Shown here: positions 9,601-19,549 of the stretch, piece by piece
Numbering within the stretch: position 1 is the stretch's first letter
Layout: each line of letters opens with the position of its first letter
Source: Larix sibirica
Lineage: Eukaryota > Streptophyta > Pinopsida > Pinales > Pinaceae
Length of the DNA: 22,980 nt
Direction: 5' to 3'
Assembly (NCBI GenBank): GCA_004151065.3
Contig: NWUY0300012046.1
Coordinates: forward strand, 1 to 22,980
Notes under the pieces: model-generated
Told to the model about the DNA's origin: nothing
Seen by the model: only the letters and a program-made list of their open reading frames with translations
The model's database searches: none
Translations under genes and position numbers: made by a program

Positions 9601-10662
9601 TGGTATCTAGTGTGGATTTCACAAAGTGTTGCGAAATTATGCTTGATATCTCCTAGACTCCATTGAAAATCCCTTAAATGCAGTCATACCCCAATTGCCT
9701 TGTCATATATGTGTATGTTCTCAGACTTTGTCAAAGGGGACCTTCATGAAAATATATTTTGGGGAACTAAATAAGGAGACGTATCTTCATGGTTACATTA
9801 TGATTATTAAAAGGTCGGTGAAAGAGATTGGTTGTTGATAGCAATGAATTATAGTGATTAGTTACAGGTTGTGACTATGTTTAGCATTGGCATTCAAATT
9901 TTTATTGTTTTTGTAGTTTTCATTCAAAACACAAAAAGGTAGGATCTTGTGGACTATTCCATATCTAGTGGTTAAATACATCTCACATTGATATTAAATG
10001 GTTGTGTTTGTTTGCAAAAAATATAGAAGGAAATGGGCTAAAGTTGCTTCTATGCACTATTGGTGTCCTTGTTTTGTGGTATAGGATGTGATGCATTTCA
10101 CACTTTGAAAATTTCACGTCATAAATGGGTTCATGCTACTGTATGGAGACGTGACCATGTTAAAATTTATGCACTACCATTGTGCATTTTCATGCAATAC
10201 CCTACCTGACCAATGTCATATACAATGCCAAACATGCATACACATCCAAGCATTAGAGACTCTCACTATTTTTACTTGGTTGTTATCATATATTTCCATC
10301 CTTATATTCACCTATGGTTCCCCTTTTGTGTTATCTGCGGGATATGGTTTATAAAAAGAAAAAGAAATTTCAATGCCTCGTGACTTGGCGTCACATGGCA
10401 TACCTTAATGACTTGGAAACCAACGTGTATTATGCTTGCGTAGTTGGACCATATTGAGGTGGTAGATGGTAGTTGGAAGTTATTCTCATTAATGCTTATC
10501 CTTGCATGGTTTGAAATCCCCACTTTGGTAACTGTGGATATCCAAGAATGTTTAATGCATTGATTTCACATGCATTGCTTTAAAATTGTCATGCAGTGGA
10601 TCAAGCATTGTAAGTGGTCATGGATTATTTGAGGTGGTGGATGTATGCCACGTGGTCACAAC
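9601..10662. other. No recognisable gene
   Basis: Moderately AT-rich DNA. Open frames of 70-75 codons occur on both strands but have no family likeness. GAGGTGGTAGATGG near 10455 and GAGGTGGTGGATG near 10631 are a weak internal echo. Confidence 0.45.
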
Positions 10663-11128
10663 TTATGACAAATTGAACTCTACATAGTCTCTCTCTGCAT
10701 ACAAGAAAAATGGGATATGAGTAATTTTAGTTTTTGGTGCTCATTACTTGTATTCATACCCTGAACTATTCTCAATGGCTCATTGCTACACCTTCCTAGT
10801 AATGTCATCGCCGCCATGGGAAACTCGTCGATGAAGTTGAGTTCAACTCCTTCTGACTCACCTGTTTTCTCCACCTGAACTTGGCTCAATGCCCTCCCGT
10901 CCAGTTGACACTCTTTCATTTTCAGAGCATCCCTCTCAGTTGATACTCTTTCATTTTCAGAGCTTATTGTCCACTTAAACCTCTGATCTATGATATATAT
11001 TTGATCAGGTCCTTCAACTGTTGTAATGGTAAGATATCAGATGACCCAAATGGTCTCATGGACTCCAGAATGGAAATCGTGTATACTCTATCTGTGAACA
11101 CCAAGCCTTTACCATTGTCTACAATCAT
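10663..11128 (-). pseudogene. Possible spliced tail of an unknown gene
   Basis: On the minus strand an open frame from ~10990 reads FKWTISSENERVSTERDALK and continues through KECQLDGRALSQVQVEK to a strong donor, ACAG|GTGAGT (intron start 10861). A good acceptor, TTTTTCTTGTATGCAG, ends at 10695. Joining them gives a 167-bp intron and a frame that runs ten more codons to TAA at 10663-10665. Further upstream an ATG at 11128 opens a 46-codon frame (MIVDNGKGLVFTDRVY) ended by TAG at 10988-10990, in another frame. The encoded tail is charged and helix-prone, with no family I recognise. A 32-bp duplication at 10900-10962 interrupts the first exon and is not a multiple of three, so this may be a pseudogene or coincidence. 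Confidence 0.28.
10900..10962. repeat. 32-bp tandem duplication
   Basis: CAGTTGACACTCTTTCATTT and CAGTTGATACTCTTTCATTT, each followed by TCAGAGC, occur 32 bp apart. Confidence 0.85.
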
Positions 11129-11914
11129 ATTCTTTTGAATGATTATGAATTATGAAGCGAAAATCATTATGTTATGTTCTATGAATTGGACATACGCTGT
11201 GTATTGTCTATTCAGTTACGATGATTGAGTTATTATGCCAAAAGTAAAATAAAATACTCTTTCTCTTAGAAATAATGAAAAGGGAAATTATAATTGCTTA
11301 TTTAATTGCAAAGATATGTTATCTTATATGCTCTCCTGGGTTCGTTTAAACTTTAGATCTACAGTTTTTCTACCTGGCCTCATTGGATCTCTATTTTTCC
11401 CTTCGTTCCTAGCATGATATAAGACCTCGCCTGTGTCTATCTCTAAGAGTCGAGGATTGAGTCGTTATGAATTTCCTTTTCTTCATATATTTAACAGAGA
11501 ATCAAAGCTTGCCCTTCAATTACAATCTTGTAAAAGGGGTTATTCTCCCTTTCAGGCCATCCTTGCTTTAACATGCACTTGCATATCCAAATGCTTGTAC
11601 CCCCAATACAATTACGAATCATGCACAACCTTCCCATCCCCATATAGATTCAATATTTACCTTACCCTAACAGCTATATCAATTCAAGTTGATTAAATAC
11701 ATAGTGATCTTATTAGTTATGAAAGTGAAATGAGTGGTTGTTACATCCTTCTGTACATTTTCCTTTGCATAATAAACAAATTGCATTATGGTGAGAATCA
11801 TGATTTGTTTGACATATATGATCCATATAATAAGGTGGAATCTCTATGATGATGTTTGGACATTGGTTGCATACATTGGTTCAACAACTAATAGCTTAAT
11901 TTCTTTTCATTCCA
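11129..11914. other. No recognisable gene
   Basis: AT-rich DNA. An 87-codon open frame at 11433-11696 (+) is Cys/Ser/Tyr-rich and has no domain likeness. Confidence 0.45.
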
Positions 11915-12504
11915 ATGAGATTTCATAGCGGGTTTTCTAGAAGGCCTGGAAGAGGTGAAGGTAATAGGGATCATCATGTTTCGTAGGAGGGGAGGAGGAA
12001 GAGAATAAGGTTTTTGGTTCACTTTGATGTTTATACAGATGAATTATCTCAACTTGCCCAAACTGGTCACTTGTTTCTAGGAGCCCCTCCCCAACAAAGT
12101 CAACCTTCTTCTTTGCATAGTCAACCCAATTTACATCCTCACCCTAGCATCGTGGATATGCCTTAGGAGCCACTTGCTCATAACACTGGTTGGGATTATA
12201 AGCACCCTTCTCTTCAATGGAAGGTAATTGGTTGGAACCTTACATCCCTCAACCCTCTATTCATCCTTTAGTTATCTCAACATCCTTTGTCAACAGGCTT
12301 GAATCTCCCCCTAAAGTTGAATTTCATGACAAGAATCCTAACGAAATTGAGCACCCACTCAACGAGCCTCCCTATCCTAATAGGGGTAAAGGAAAGGAAT
12401 CTATGGACATTGTAAAGTCTAGTGGAAATTGTGATGGGAACACACATTGGGTCTCACCTAGGCCTAAAATTTCATTTAAGGACGTGCACCAAAAAATTTC
12501 TTGA
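11915..12504 (+). pseudogene. Broken Pro/Gln-rich ORF, perhaps a retroelement ORF1 or gag start
   Basis: From ATG 11915 frame 2 reads an Arg/Gly-rich start (SRRPGRGEGNRDHH), then stops, then continues with HFDVYTDELSQLAQTGHLFL and a run of Pro, Gln, Ser and His (PPQQSQPSSLHSQPNLHPHP) to a second stop near 12160. A frameshift near 12210 passes to frame 1, where 95 codons (12217-12504) stay open: many Pro and Asn, then PNRGKGKESMD and PRPKISFKDVHQKIS. Low-complexity Gly/Pro-rich starts followed by a short KxSFKDV-like segment are seen in some plant LINE ORF1 proteins, but no DUF4283 or zinc-knuckle region follows, so the assignment is weak. A microsatellite follows within 30 bp. Confidence 0.35.
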
Positions 12505-12533
12505 TGATGTAATTTTATGTTTACTTTTTATTT

Positions 12534-12557
12534 TTATTTATTTATTTATTTATTTTT
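12534..12557. repeat. (TTTA)n microsatellite
   Basis: About five to six TTTA units in a T-rich tract. Confidence 0.85.
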
Positions 12558-13878
12558 ATGATAGACATGGCAACATGCACTATGGATTGTTAAGTGCATT
12601 TCAAGTTTTGTTTGATAACATGAGAGATGTTCCAAAATATTTTTTCCATATACCATATTGTTATGTATATGTTTGAAGGATGGTGATTAAAACATACATG
12701 TCACATGTTTTTGATGCATTTATGTATAGAAGTGATATTGAACAATGGTTATGTGTTTAAATGTGCATAGTTGTTATGGGTTCAGAATGGTAAATGGTAT
12801 GACTATTTGGTTGCACATGATATGGGAGTTAGGATATTATCCTAGTCCTAGGAAAATAAAATGGAGAGGAGGGCCCCCTATTTGACTTCTCTTGACCGTT
12901 ATGTTTCTGAAATTTGTTTTATCCAAGTCTCCTTCGTCTCTTCTCATGTTTCTTTTGAGGTCATTAATCATGTAGTGGTCATCCCACATGGCCACTTGAC
13001 AACAGTTAGTTAGCTTTTTAACTAACTCAGGTATGGTTGGTTTCCAATCGTCCTGGTGGTAAATTACTTAATGACATCAAGCAACGAGAAGGAGGGTGCC
13101 AATATTACATTCGCTATGGTATGCTTTGAGTAGGTTTCATAGAATTTTTAAATATTTTTTAGGCAGTTGCACTAGTATATTAGAGTCTAATGGTTATGTT
13201 GATAGTAGAAGTTCTAATTAAATGGGAAGGTGGGAGGTTGAACTATGATTATGTTTGCATGAGGTATATCTCACTATTTATTTGCTAAAGTAAGAGGCTT
13301 TATTTATTCACCATTAGCTTGTCTAATTGGTGGCTTGGTTGCAGAGAGTAATACCAGCTCTCAAAAGTATTCACCGAAGATTATTGTAGCTTTGTTAGTT
13401 CCAAACCATTGTCTGTTGTTTACATGACGACCAAGCGGTCTCGTAAATGCTAGTTGTTCATGCCAGAACATATTTTTGGTCTAGTTTCTCATAGGAATCT
13501 AAAATAACTTTTATGATAGCTACTTTGGTGTATTGATGGAAAGGAATATGTTAATAAGAAGAATGCTTTTTCCATATTCATATTTGTTTTTCTGTCTTTG
13601 GATTTAGATAGTTTTTATTTTGTCTCTCTCTCTTTTTTAGCAAAAACAATTTATAGAATTATATTAAAATAGCTAAAAACAACCATCGATTACAAAAATT
13701 CATTTTTCCAGAGATGCATATATTCAAAATGAAGATCCAAGATATTTAAACTGCATAATTTATACATATTCAAAAATAAAAGGAACCTCCTCCATGGCTA
13801 TTTGTTCTTGGCAGGGTAGTTGGTTGGCATGTAAACTGTGTCCTCCTTTATTCCTCTGTATCCTGCATACTGTGATGA
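12558..13878. other. No recognisable gene
   Basis: AT-rich DNA with frequent stops. A small hairpin (AGTTAGTT at 13004-13011 and AACTAACT at 13020-13027) and a CT-rich stretch at 13622-13638 are the only structure noted. Confidence 0.45.
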
Positions 13879-14550
13879 CTAACAATAGTTGCATTTGTTC
13901 ACGGCCAATAGTTTTTTCATGCTAATTCGTATATACTTATTGTGCACGCCCAAGTCTCTTATGATCTCCTCGACATCCTCTAATCGTGAGTCCATTCTTA
14001 TTAGATGAAGCGAAGCGTGCCTTATTATTTCCAAGATTTCTTTCGCATAGTTGTGAACGTGCCTCAACATCCTTTTGAAATCCAAGAAATCATTCCTTAG
14101 CCCACTGTAAATTTCTCTCCAACTCACCATTATTTATGGGTTGCAATCTATCTCTTTGTCTCCTTATCCACTACAAATAAGGTTCTAGATCCTCGATGCT
14201 TTTGTCTAGTTTCCCTTCTTCTCCATCCAATCCTCCTAGTAGACTCAAGACAAGGATTTCCCTATATCTCCGAACAACTTGCTTTCCAGGAGCAAGGTAG
14301 TCGACCGTCTGGCCTCTCCTTCTACAACCTTCTCTTTGGAAAAGCAATGGTTATGATCTATCTCCTGTGGAATAATGCCATTAAAATCCATTCCTCTCCC
14401 CTTGCAATTTTAAATGAGCCTTTTGTGCATGCTATCTTGTTCACATGTGGGGGCATTTAGTGCCGATGGGAGGGCTACCCTGCTTCCCTCCACTCAATGT
14501 ACCTTCTTGCAATTGTTTCCACAGGGTGCCTCCTTGTCCATCATTTCCTC
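13879..14550 (-). pseudogene. Coding-like extension after LINE RNase H, with helical end
   Basis: On the minus strand, after the RNase H frame ends, a second frame (14682 to 14494) reads GCLTKKGMETLPQGNPTRIG and continues broken towards 14300. The last part is an uninterrupted 83-codon frame from ATG 14130 to the stop at 13879. Its product (YSGLRNDFLDFKRMLRHVHN; IRMDSRLEDVEEIIRDLGV) has hydrophobic residues spaced as in amphipathic helices, so a coiled coil is likely. I do not recognise a family. It may be the end of the same LINE ORF2, a separate downstream ORF, or an older neighbouring element. A similar RNase H then coiled-coil order is seen at 20960-19955. Confidence 0.4.
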
Positions 14551-15035
14551 AAGGTCTGGACCAATGCGTGTAGGGTTCCCTTGTGGTAAAGTCTCCATGC
14601 CCTTTTTTGTAAGGCACCCACGTCCTCTTAAGTGTGCCCTTATTTTGGACGATGATGCTTGGGGGTATTTTTGCCCCAACATTCACCAACTTGTCCACCA
14701 ATTCATTCTTGCATCTTTTTACATGTTTGAACGAGACCTTTTGGATGGTGGTGGTTGTGTTTAGGATTCTCTTTTGCATCCGACCAGGGTTGGGATCTTT
14801 ATTTTCCTAGCTTCTGTCAATATTTCTGATAATGATCTTTGAGTCTTCACAGATGACTATGATTTGAAGGTTTAGGAAAGTTGTTATTTCAACCTCTTGC
14901 AATAGTGCCATCCATTTAGCTTCATTGTTTTCCCTTTGTCCAATTCCCTAGGTAAAAGTTTCTATTACGTTTCCTCTATGGTCTATTATGATTCCTCCCA
15001 CACTTGCCTCCCCTAATTTTGTATATCTTTTTTGA
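14551..15035 (-). pseudogene. LINE RNase H domain, 5'-truncated
   Basis: A single minus-strand frame runs from 15035 to 14549 with two in-frame TAG stops (at 14948-14950 and 14807-14809). It has the order of the RNase H found at the end of plant L1-type LINE ORF2: GGIIIDHRGNVIETF, the acidic motif NNEAKWMALLQ (second catalytic acid, Glu), VICEDSKIII (Asp), and the closing KHVKRCKNELVDKLVN (final Asp). The first catalytic Asp, expected about ten residues before the GG, is not visible. RNase H removes the RNA strand of the RNA-DNA hybrid during retrotransposition. No reverse transcriptase is seen upstream, so the copy is truncated near 15040, as is common for LINEs. Confidence 0.8.
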
Positions 15036-15084
15036 GTAGTTTGTATTAATGAGATTATATGTTATTTCCTCTAACACTCACAAT

Positions 15085-15100
15085 ACACACACACACACAC
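15085..15100. repeat. (AC)8 microsatellite
   Basis: Sixteen bases of alternating AC, close to the truncated 5' end of the minus-strand LINE. Confidence 0.95.
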
Positions 15101-15510
15101 ATAAGAAAGCGCTTGTTGTGTCAGTTTATTATAGTTATATCCATGTTTCTGTTATGTTTGTGTGGATAGTTGTTCATCCTTTACTTGAGGGATATTCTTT
15201 ATATACATACATTATGAAATGCATGAGCACTAAGGAAAGAATATTGGACCTAATATTTTATGAGATATCATTCAATTCTCGTTTGGTTATTTACTAGTTT
15301 GTATCTTGTCATTTGTTTACTGTATGCAATATCATGATTATTTTCTAATGTTAAAAAATGTTCAAACATTCTCATCGGATATCGTGAAGGTAGAGATTAA
15401 GTTACATTCAAGCTATAAAATAAGGGTGATAATTCTTGTGTCTTCTTGGTTTAGCCGACCAAGAGGCTGAAAGGTTGACGTAGGAACCTCCATTTCCTAG
15501 GTCAACAATA
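15101..15510. other. No recognisable gene
   Basis: AT-rich. An open frame on the plus strand (15049-15297) passes through the AC repeat and has no domain likeness. Confidence 0.45.
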
Positions 15511-15653
15511 TCTAACATGACTTCTTCTATTAGTTTTCTTTCATGGAGTAAGAGAACACTCAATCTTTCTGTATAGATCATATCTCATACCATTTCTTGT
15601 TTTCTTATGGTACCCAACCCTCTACAACTCTAGGAGAGCACTTTCATTTGGAA
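15511..15653. repeat. Dispersed repeat related to 9163-9306
   Basis: A hand alignment without gaps over 143 bp matches at about 115 positions (roughly 80%), in the same orientation. Shared phrases include TCTAACATGACTTCTT, TCATATCTCATAC and TTGTTTTCTT. It suggests a repeat family whose full extent is not defined here. Confidence 0.75.
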
Positions 15654-17005
15654 GTGTGGGGGGTGTTACTACCTCTTCCAAGTGCATTTGGCATAGTTTC
15701 CTTAGCCCCCAATAAAATTTATTGGTTACTTCCTCTCTTTTCTCTACCTAGCTTCTTTTGTGCTCAACCTTCTTAATTCTCTTTTTCATCTTGATCTTGC
15801 TAGACTTGGGATTATCTTCTTGCGTATGACCCCAGTATGCAAGGGATGAATGTGGATGGGAGAAAAGACAAGGGGAATTGGTGAAATTTGGGGTGGATCT
15901 ACAATTGAAGGGGTTGAAAGAAACTAAAGAATATGGGTTATGATCAAGAGAGGAGTTGGAGGGGGGAAATAGAGAGGAGGAAAGGGAGGAGGAGGAACTC
16001 GGGGAGGAGGACTTGGTTTTGGGGGGGTGAATTAAATTCTAGTTGGAAAAGGAAAATGTATTTATTTGAATTGGAAGAGGAGGGATTATTCATGGGATTC
16101 AAGCAATATTTTGGTTACTCAACATGTTTTTCCCCTTAGGGTTTCTTTGACAATTTCTAGTTTCCTTATGCTCGGGAGTTTGAGGATGAAGGCTGATACT
16201 TTCTTTATTTTGCAATATTTGGAAAAATTCCCACATTCATGACAAGTTTTTAAATTGAAAGGTAATTATTCATGATTTGGGGGTTGCGAGTACGACCATT
16301 AGTCTAAAGTGAGAATGATATCATTTGAGAGACCCTTTTCTTGTTAAACTCCAATGCATAGTTTGGCACATAAAACATTCTTATATTTGGCTTTGATTTA
16401 TTAATTATATTTTCCTAGAGTGTTGCTTATGGATTCTAGGGATTTAAAGTTATAGTAATAGAGAGAAAGGGGGGAGTCTTACCCAAATTAGGACAACTAT
16501 TGGGACATCTACCTCGATATCAAAATGGAAATTCCATCAATTGAGGTACATCCTTGGATGCCCATTAGACACCCATGAAATATGCTCCACTTCAATAAAT
16601 CAAATATTTTTCTTCTTTTAGCTCAAATAAGAAAGTGTAATAGCCTCTACCATATAAGTAATAGAAGAGTTTACCTTTGATGAGAGTTGTATAACTATTT
16701 TGGTTCCATTTCTCTATCACTTATAGGGAGGGCCACAATCTTGTAAATTCTCCTACCAATGCTCTTTATGATAGAGCCAATGCCTTCATTTTGGATGTTG
16801 TTGGAGGGAGTCTTATCAAAGGAACACTCTTCTTTTGCATGAATCAATTTGTGACCAATTTGAATACCTAACATTTTTTCATATTTGCAATAATTAGGGA
16901 TTTGAATGCTTGTGTAATATAGAAGAGGGCATAGGGTTTGGGAGTGCTCCCTCTACCCATGGTCACCACCATGGAGGTTAAAGAGGAAGAATGATGCTCT
17001 CTCAA
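15654..17005. other. No recognisable gene; G-rich tract at 15955-16030
   Basis: No family motif was found. The plus-strand frame 15933-16139 is Arg/Gly/Glu-rich only because it reads a purine-rich tract, so I do not call it a gene. 15960-16028 contains GGGGGG, GGGAGGAGGAGG, GGGGAGGAGG and GGGGGGG runs. The rest is AT-rich with stops in every frame. Confidence 0.5.
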
Positions 17006-17057
17006 ACCCTAGATCACTTAAAAAAGGTTATACCCTAGATCACTTAAAAAAGGTTAT
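17006..17057. repeat. Perfect 26-bp tandem duplication
   Basis: Two identical 26-bp copies (17006-17031 and 17032-17057) starting ACCCTAGATCACTTAAAAAA. Perfect identity implies a recent event compared with the other repeats in the window. Confidence 0.95.
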
Positions 17058-17110
17058 TACCAATGTTAGTGCTTCATTATGGAGGTCATAAACTAAATAA
17101 TGTTATAATG

Positions 17111-17127
17111 ATATATATATATATATA
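17111..17127. repeat. (AT)8 microsatellite
   Basis: Alternating AT tract. Confidence 0.9.
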
Positions 17128-18249
17128 ATTAACAAGTTAAATTGAAACCATCCAAATTAAATCATCAAACTCGATTCTCAAGCTCATTAGCCATGTATTA
17201 CAATGACAATTCTCCATACCTTATATGTGATAAAGTGGTCATTATAATTGTATCATCCTTATCCTTTCATCAATCTACAAGGTGTTATACTCATGTCATT
17301 AGGCCGATTTTTGAAATCGAAGACTATCTTACCATTGCTTGCTACAAAGGTTCATGACATATGCATAAGGATTATGGATATTTCATGACATATGCATATC
17401 ATTATGTAAAATCTTATTGTATGTTATAATTGTTTATTTTGAAACCATAACTTGCTTTGACACGTGTATTTCCTTAATTCAAATTTAGCACAATACAAAT
17501 CTATATTTTGTTCCTTTAGTGTTTATTTTGTCCTTCACGTACCGAGAATGGTCCATTTTGTTTCCCCCTGTAGCAGATTTCTAATAGGTTAGTCTTCATA
17601 GATTTTGAAGCTCAAATAATAGACCTTTAATATAAGTGTAAGTCTTTTGTTAGCTAGTAACCTCAAAAGCACCAATTGTGAATTTTGACACTATTATTAT
17701 AGGTCTTAATGCAAAGACATTCACAGTTAATCTCCTTGAGCCATTTCCTTAAGTGAAAAACATAGAATACAATTTAGTATTTTAATAGAAAACTCATAAA
17801 AAATCTATAAGTATATTTATATAAATAAAAAAATTTAAATTTTTTTGAGTGATTATCTTGGGGAAAACCTTGAGCACTTTCCCTTATTTTGAGAAAGGTG
17901 CCCAGAGTTAACCCTAGATTATTCAGGGCACAAGGCCAAGTCAACAACATGGTTTGAAGCAGTTACAACAATATTCTCATTGCGAGCTCAACATTTCACT
18001 GACAGGAATAGAATCTGGGTGGGGAGGACAACACTCCATTCCACAACCACTCAGTCTAGACCCAATTGACATGTATATGTCAACATTATAGACATATGTT
18101 TAAACATTATTATTAAATAAAGTTATAAAAGAAAACTAGTATTAGAAATTACTTTAAATATTAAACTATAGAAACAACATATACAAAAAAATTATGTATA
18201 AAACAAAATATAAAAAATATGTTGAAGAACCTTAGTTTAAAAAAAATAA
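17128..18249. other. No recognisable gene
   Basis: Mostly AT-rich. 17850-18065 has a more balanced composition and is flanked by AT-rich DNA on both sides, but I could not assign it. An isolated ACACGTGT at 17460-17467 resembles a G-box without promoter context. Confidence 0.45.
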
Positions 18250-18250
18250 T

Positions 18251-18294
<44 letters not shown>
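18251..18294. repeat. Compound (TA)9(CA)13 microsatellite
   Basis: TA repeat at 18251-18268 passes directly into CA repeat at 18269-18294. Confidence 0.95.
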
Positions 18295-19549
18295 AAGTTG
18301 TTGGAAGTCCATACAACCATGAGTACATTAAGTTCAAAATTTAGAACAAAATGCCCTGTTGGAACAAATAAAAACCTACAATTTTTTTCAAGCTTATACC
18401 TATGGAAATCAAAGCCTAATTCATCCATATTCAACCTATAATTATATTGCTTCACATAGTAACCCGAGAGAAAAATGCATGTAAATTCCATAGGAAAAGT
18501 TATTCATGACCAAATGCGTGCCCACTTTGGGCTTCTTCCATAGATACATAATCCTGAATAGGACCAAGATCACCAAGTGCCTATTGTTTCCTTATCGAGG
18601 CTACTTGTACCTATTTCCCAATGTCCTCATATGTATAATGTTTCTTCACTAAGCCAATAGAGACCCATGGTATTTCTCCCAAGCATCGGGAACTCTTTGC
18701 AAATCCCAAGATCATATTGTACTACATTTCTAAATCACTTACCATTTTTCCATACTTGTTCCTATGATCTCCAAGATGAAATTCTAATTCAACCTAGTTC
18801 CCCTCCCATTTCTCCATGTGCATACTCAAATACTCAGTTGCATGGTGCATACCTTCCAATTGCCTAGATAAATGCCTCGATATTTTCTTGATTTCGCAAT
18901 CCATTCATTCTTGTTACCTCCAAGCATAGATGAAATATCCATTACTAAGGCCAAGTTTGATATATTAAAGTACCTCGGGTTCCACACAACCAAACTCACA
19001 AAACCTATGCTTCTAAATATGGATTTATGCCAAACACCAAGGTTACCTAGAGTCCTTTCCAAAAATCAAAGCATGAATATTGTGCCAAAATGAAAACAGA
19101 GAAGGAGAGACTAGTCCACTTACCCCTATCAAAGATGCTCCCAAGACCTAATCCTCCTGAAGAATTTATTATAGATATCTTGCTAAGCATGACATCCACA
19201 TGAAGAAGGAAAAACAATGCACAACCCTCGCATTGCCTAAACTAGAAGCAACTAGGGATCAATGGAGCACTAATATCCTCATAGTTTTCGCGAAGCTCAA
19301 ACCTCTAGAGCAATCTATATTTAAAACTATCCCACCTACAAGTCTCATCTCCATTAAGATACAAATAAATCCACCCTTGATCAAGACAATAATCAAGTGT
19401 GTGACGACGCAACAAGTACAAGGAGAGATATATCATCTCCCTTGTACCATTCCCATTGAAACATGTTCAATGCCAACCGCAATCCATCATGCATGCATAT
19501 ATGTTGTTCAAATTTCCTAATTTTGATTTGTTAGAAGGATACAAACATG
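18295..19549. other. No confident gene; scattered open frames
   Basis: Open frames of 66-106 codons occur on both strands (18667-18867 +, 18826-19062 -, 18872-19093 +, 19200-19520 +). None shows a recognised motif and they overlap on opposite strands, so at most one set could be real. The minus-strand frame at 18826-19062 (NLALVMDISSMLGGNKNEW) is the most protein-like. A hairpin with arms 19416-19429 and 19435-19447 is also present. Confidence 0.35.

Noticed and set aside
15049-15297. ORF containing a His-Thr run
   Set aside because: The run is the translated AC microsatellite; the rest has no domain likeness.
15933-16139. 68-codon Arg/Gly/Glu-rich ORF
   Set aside because: Its composition follows from the purine-rich DNA; there is no motif and no neighbouring coding signal.
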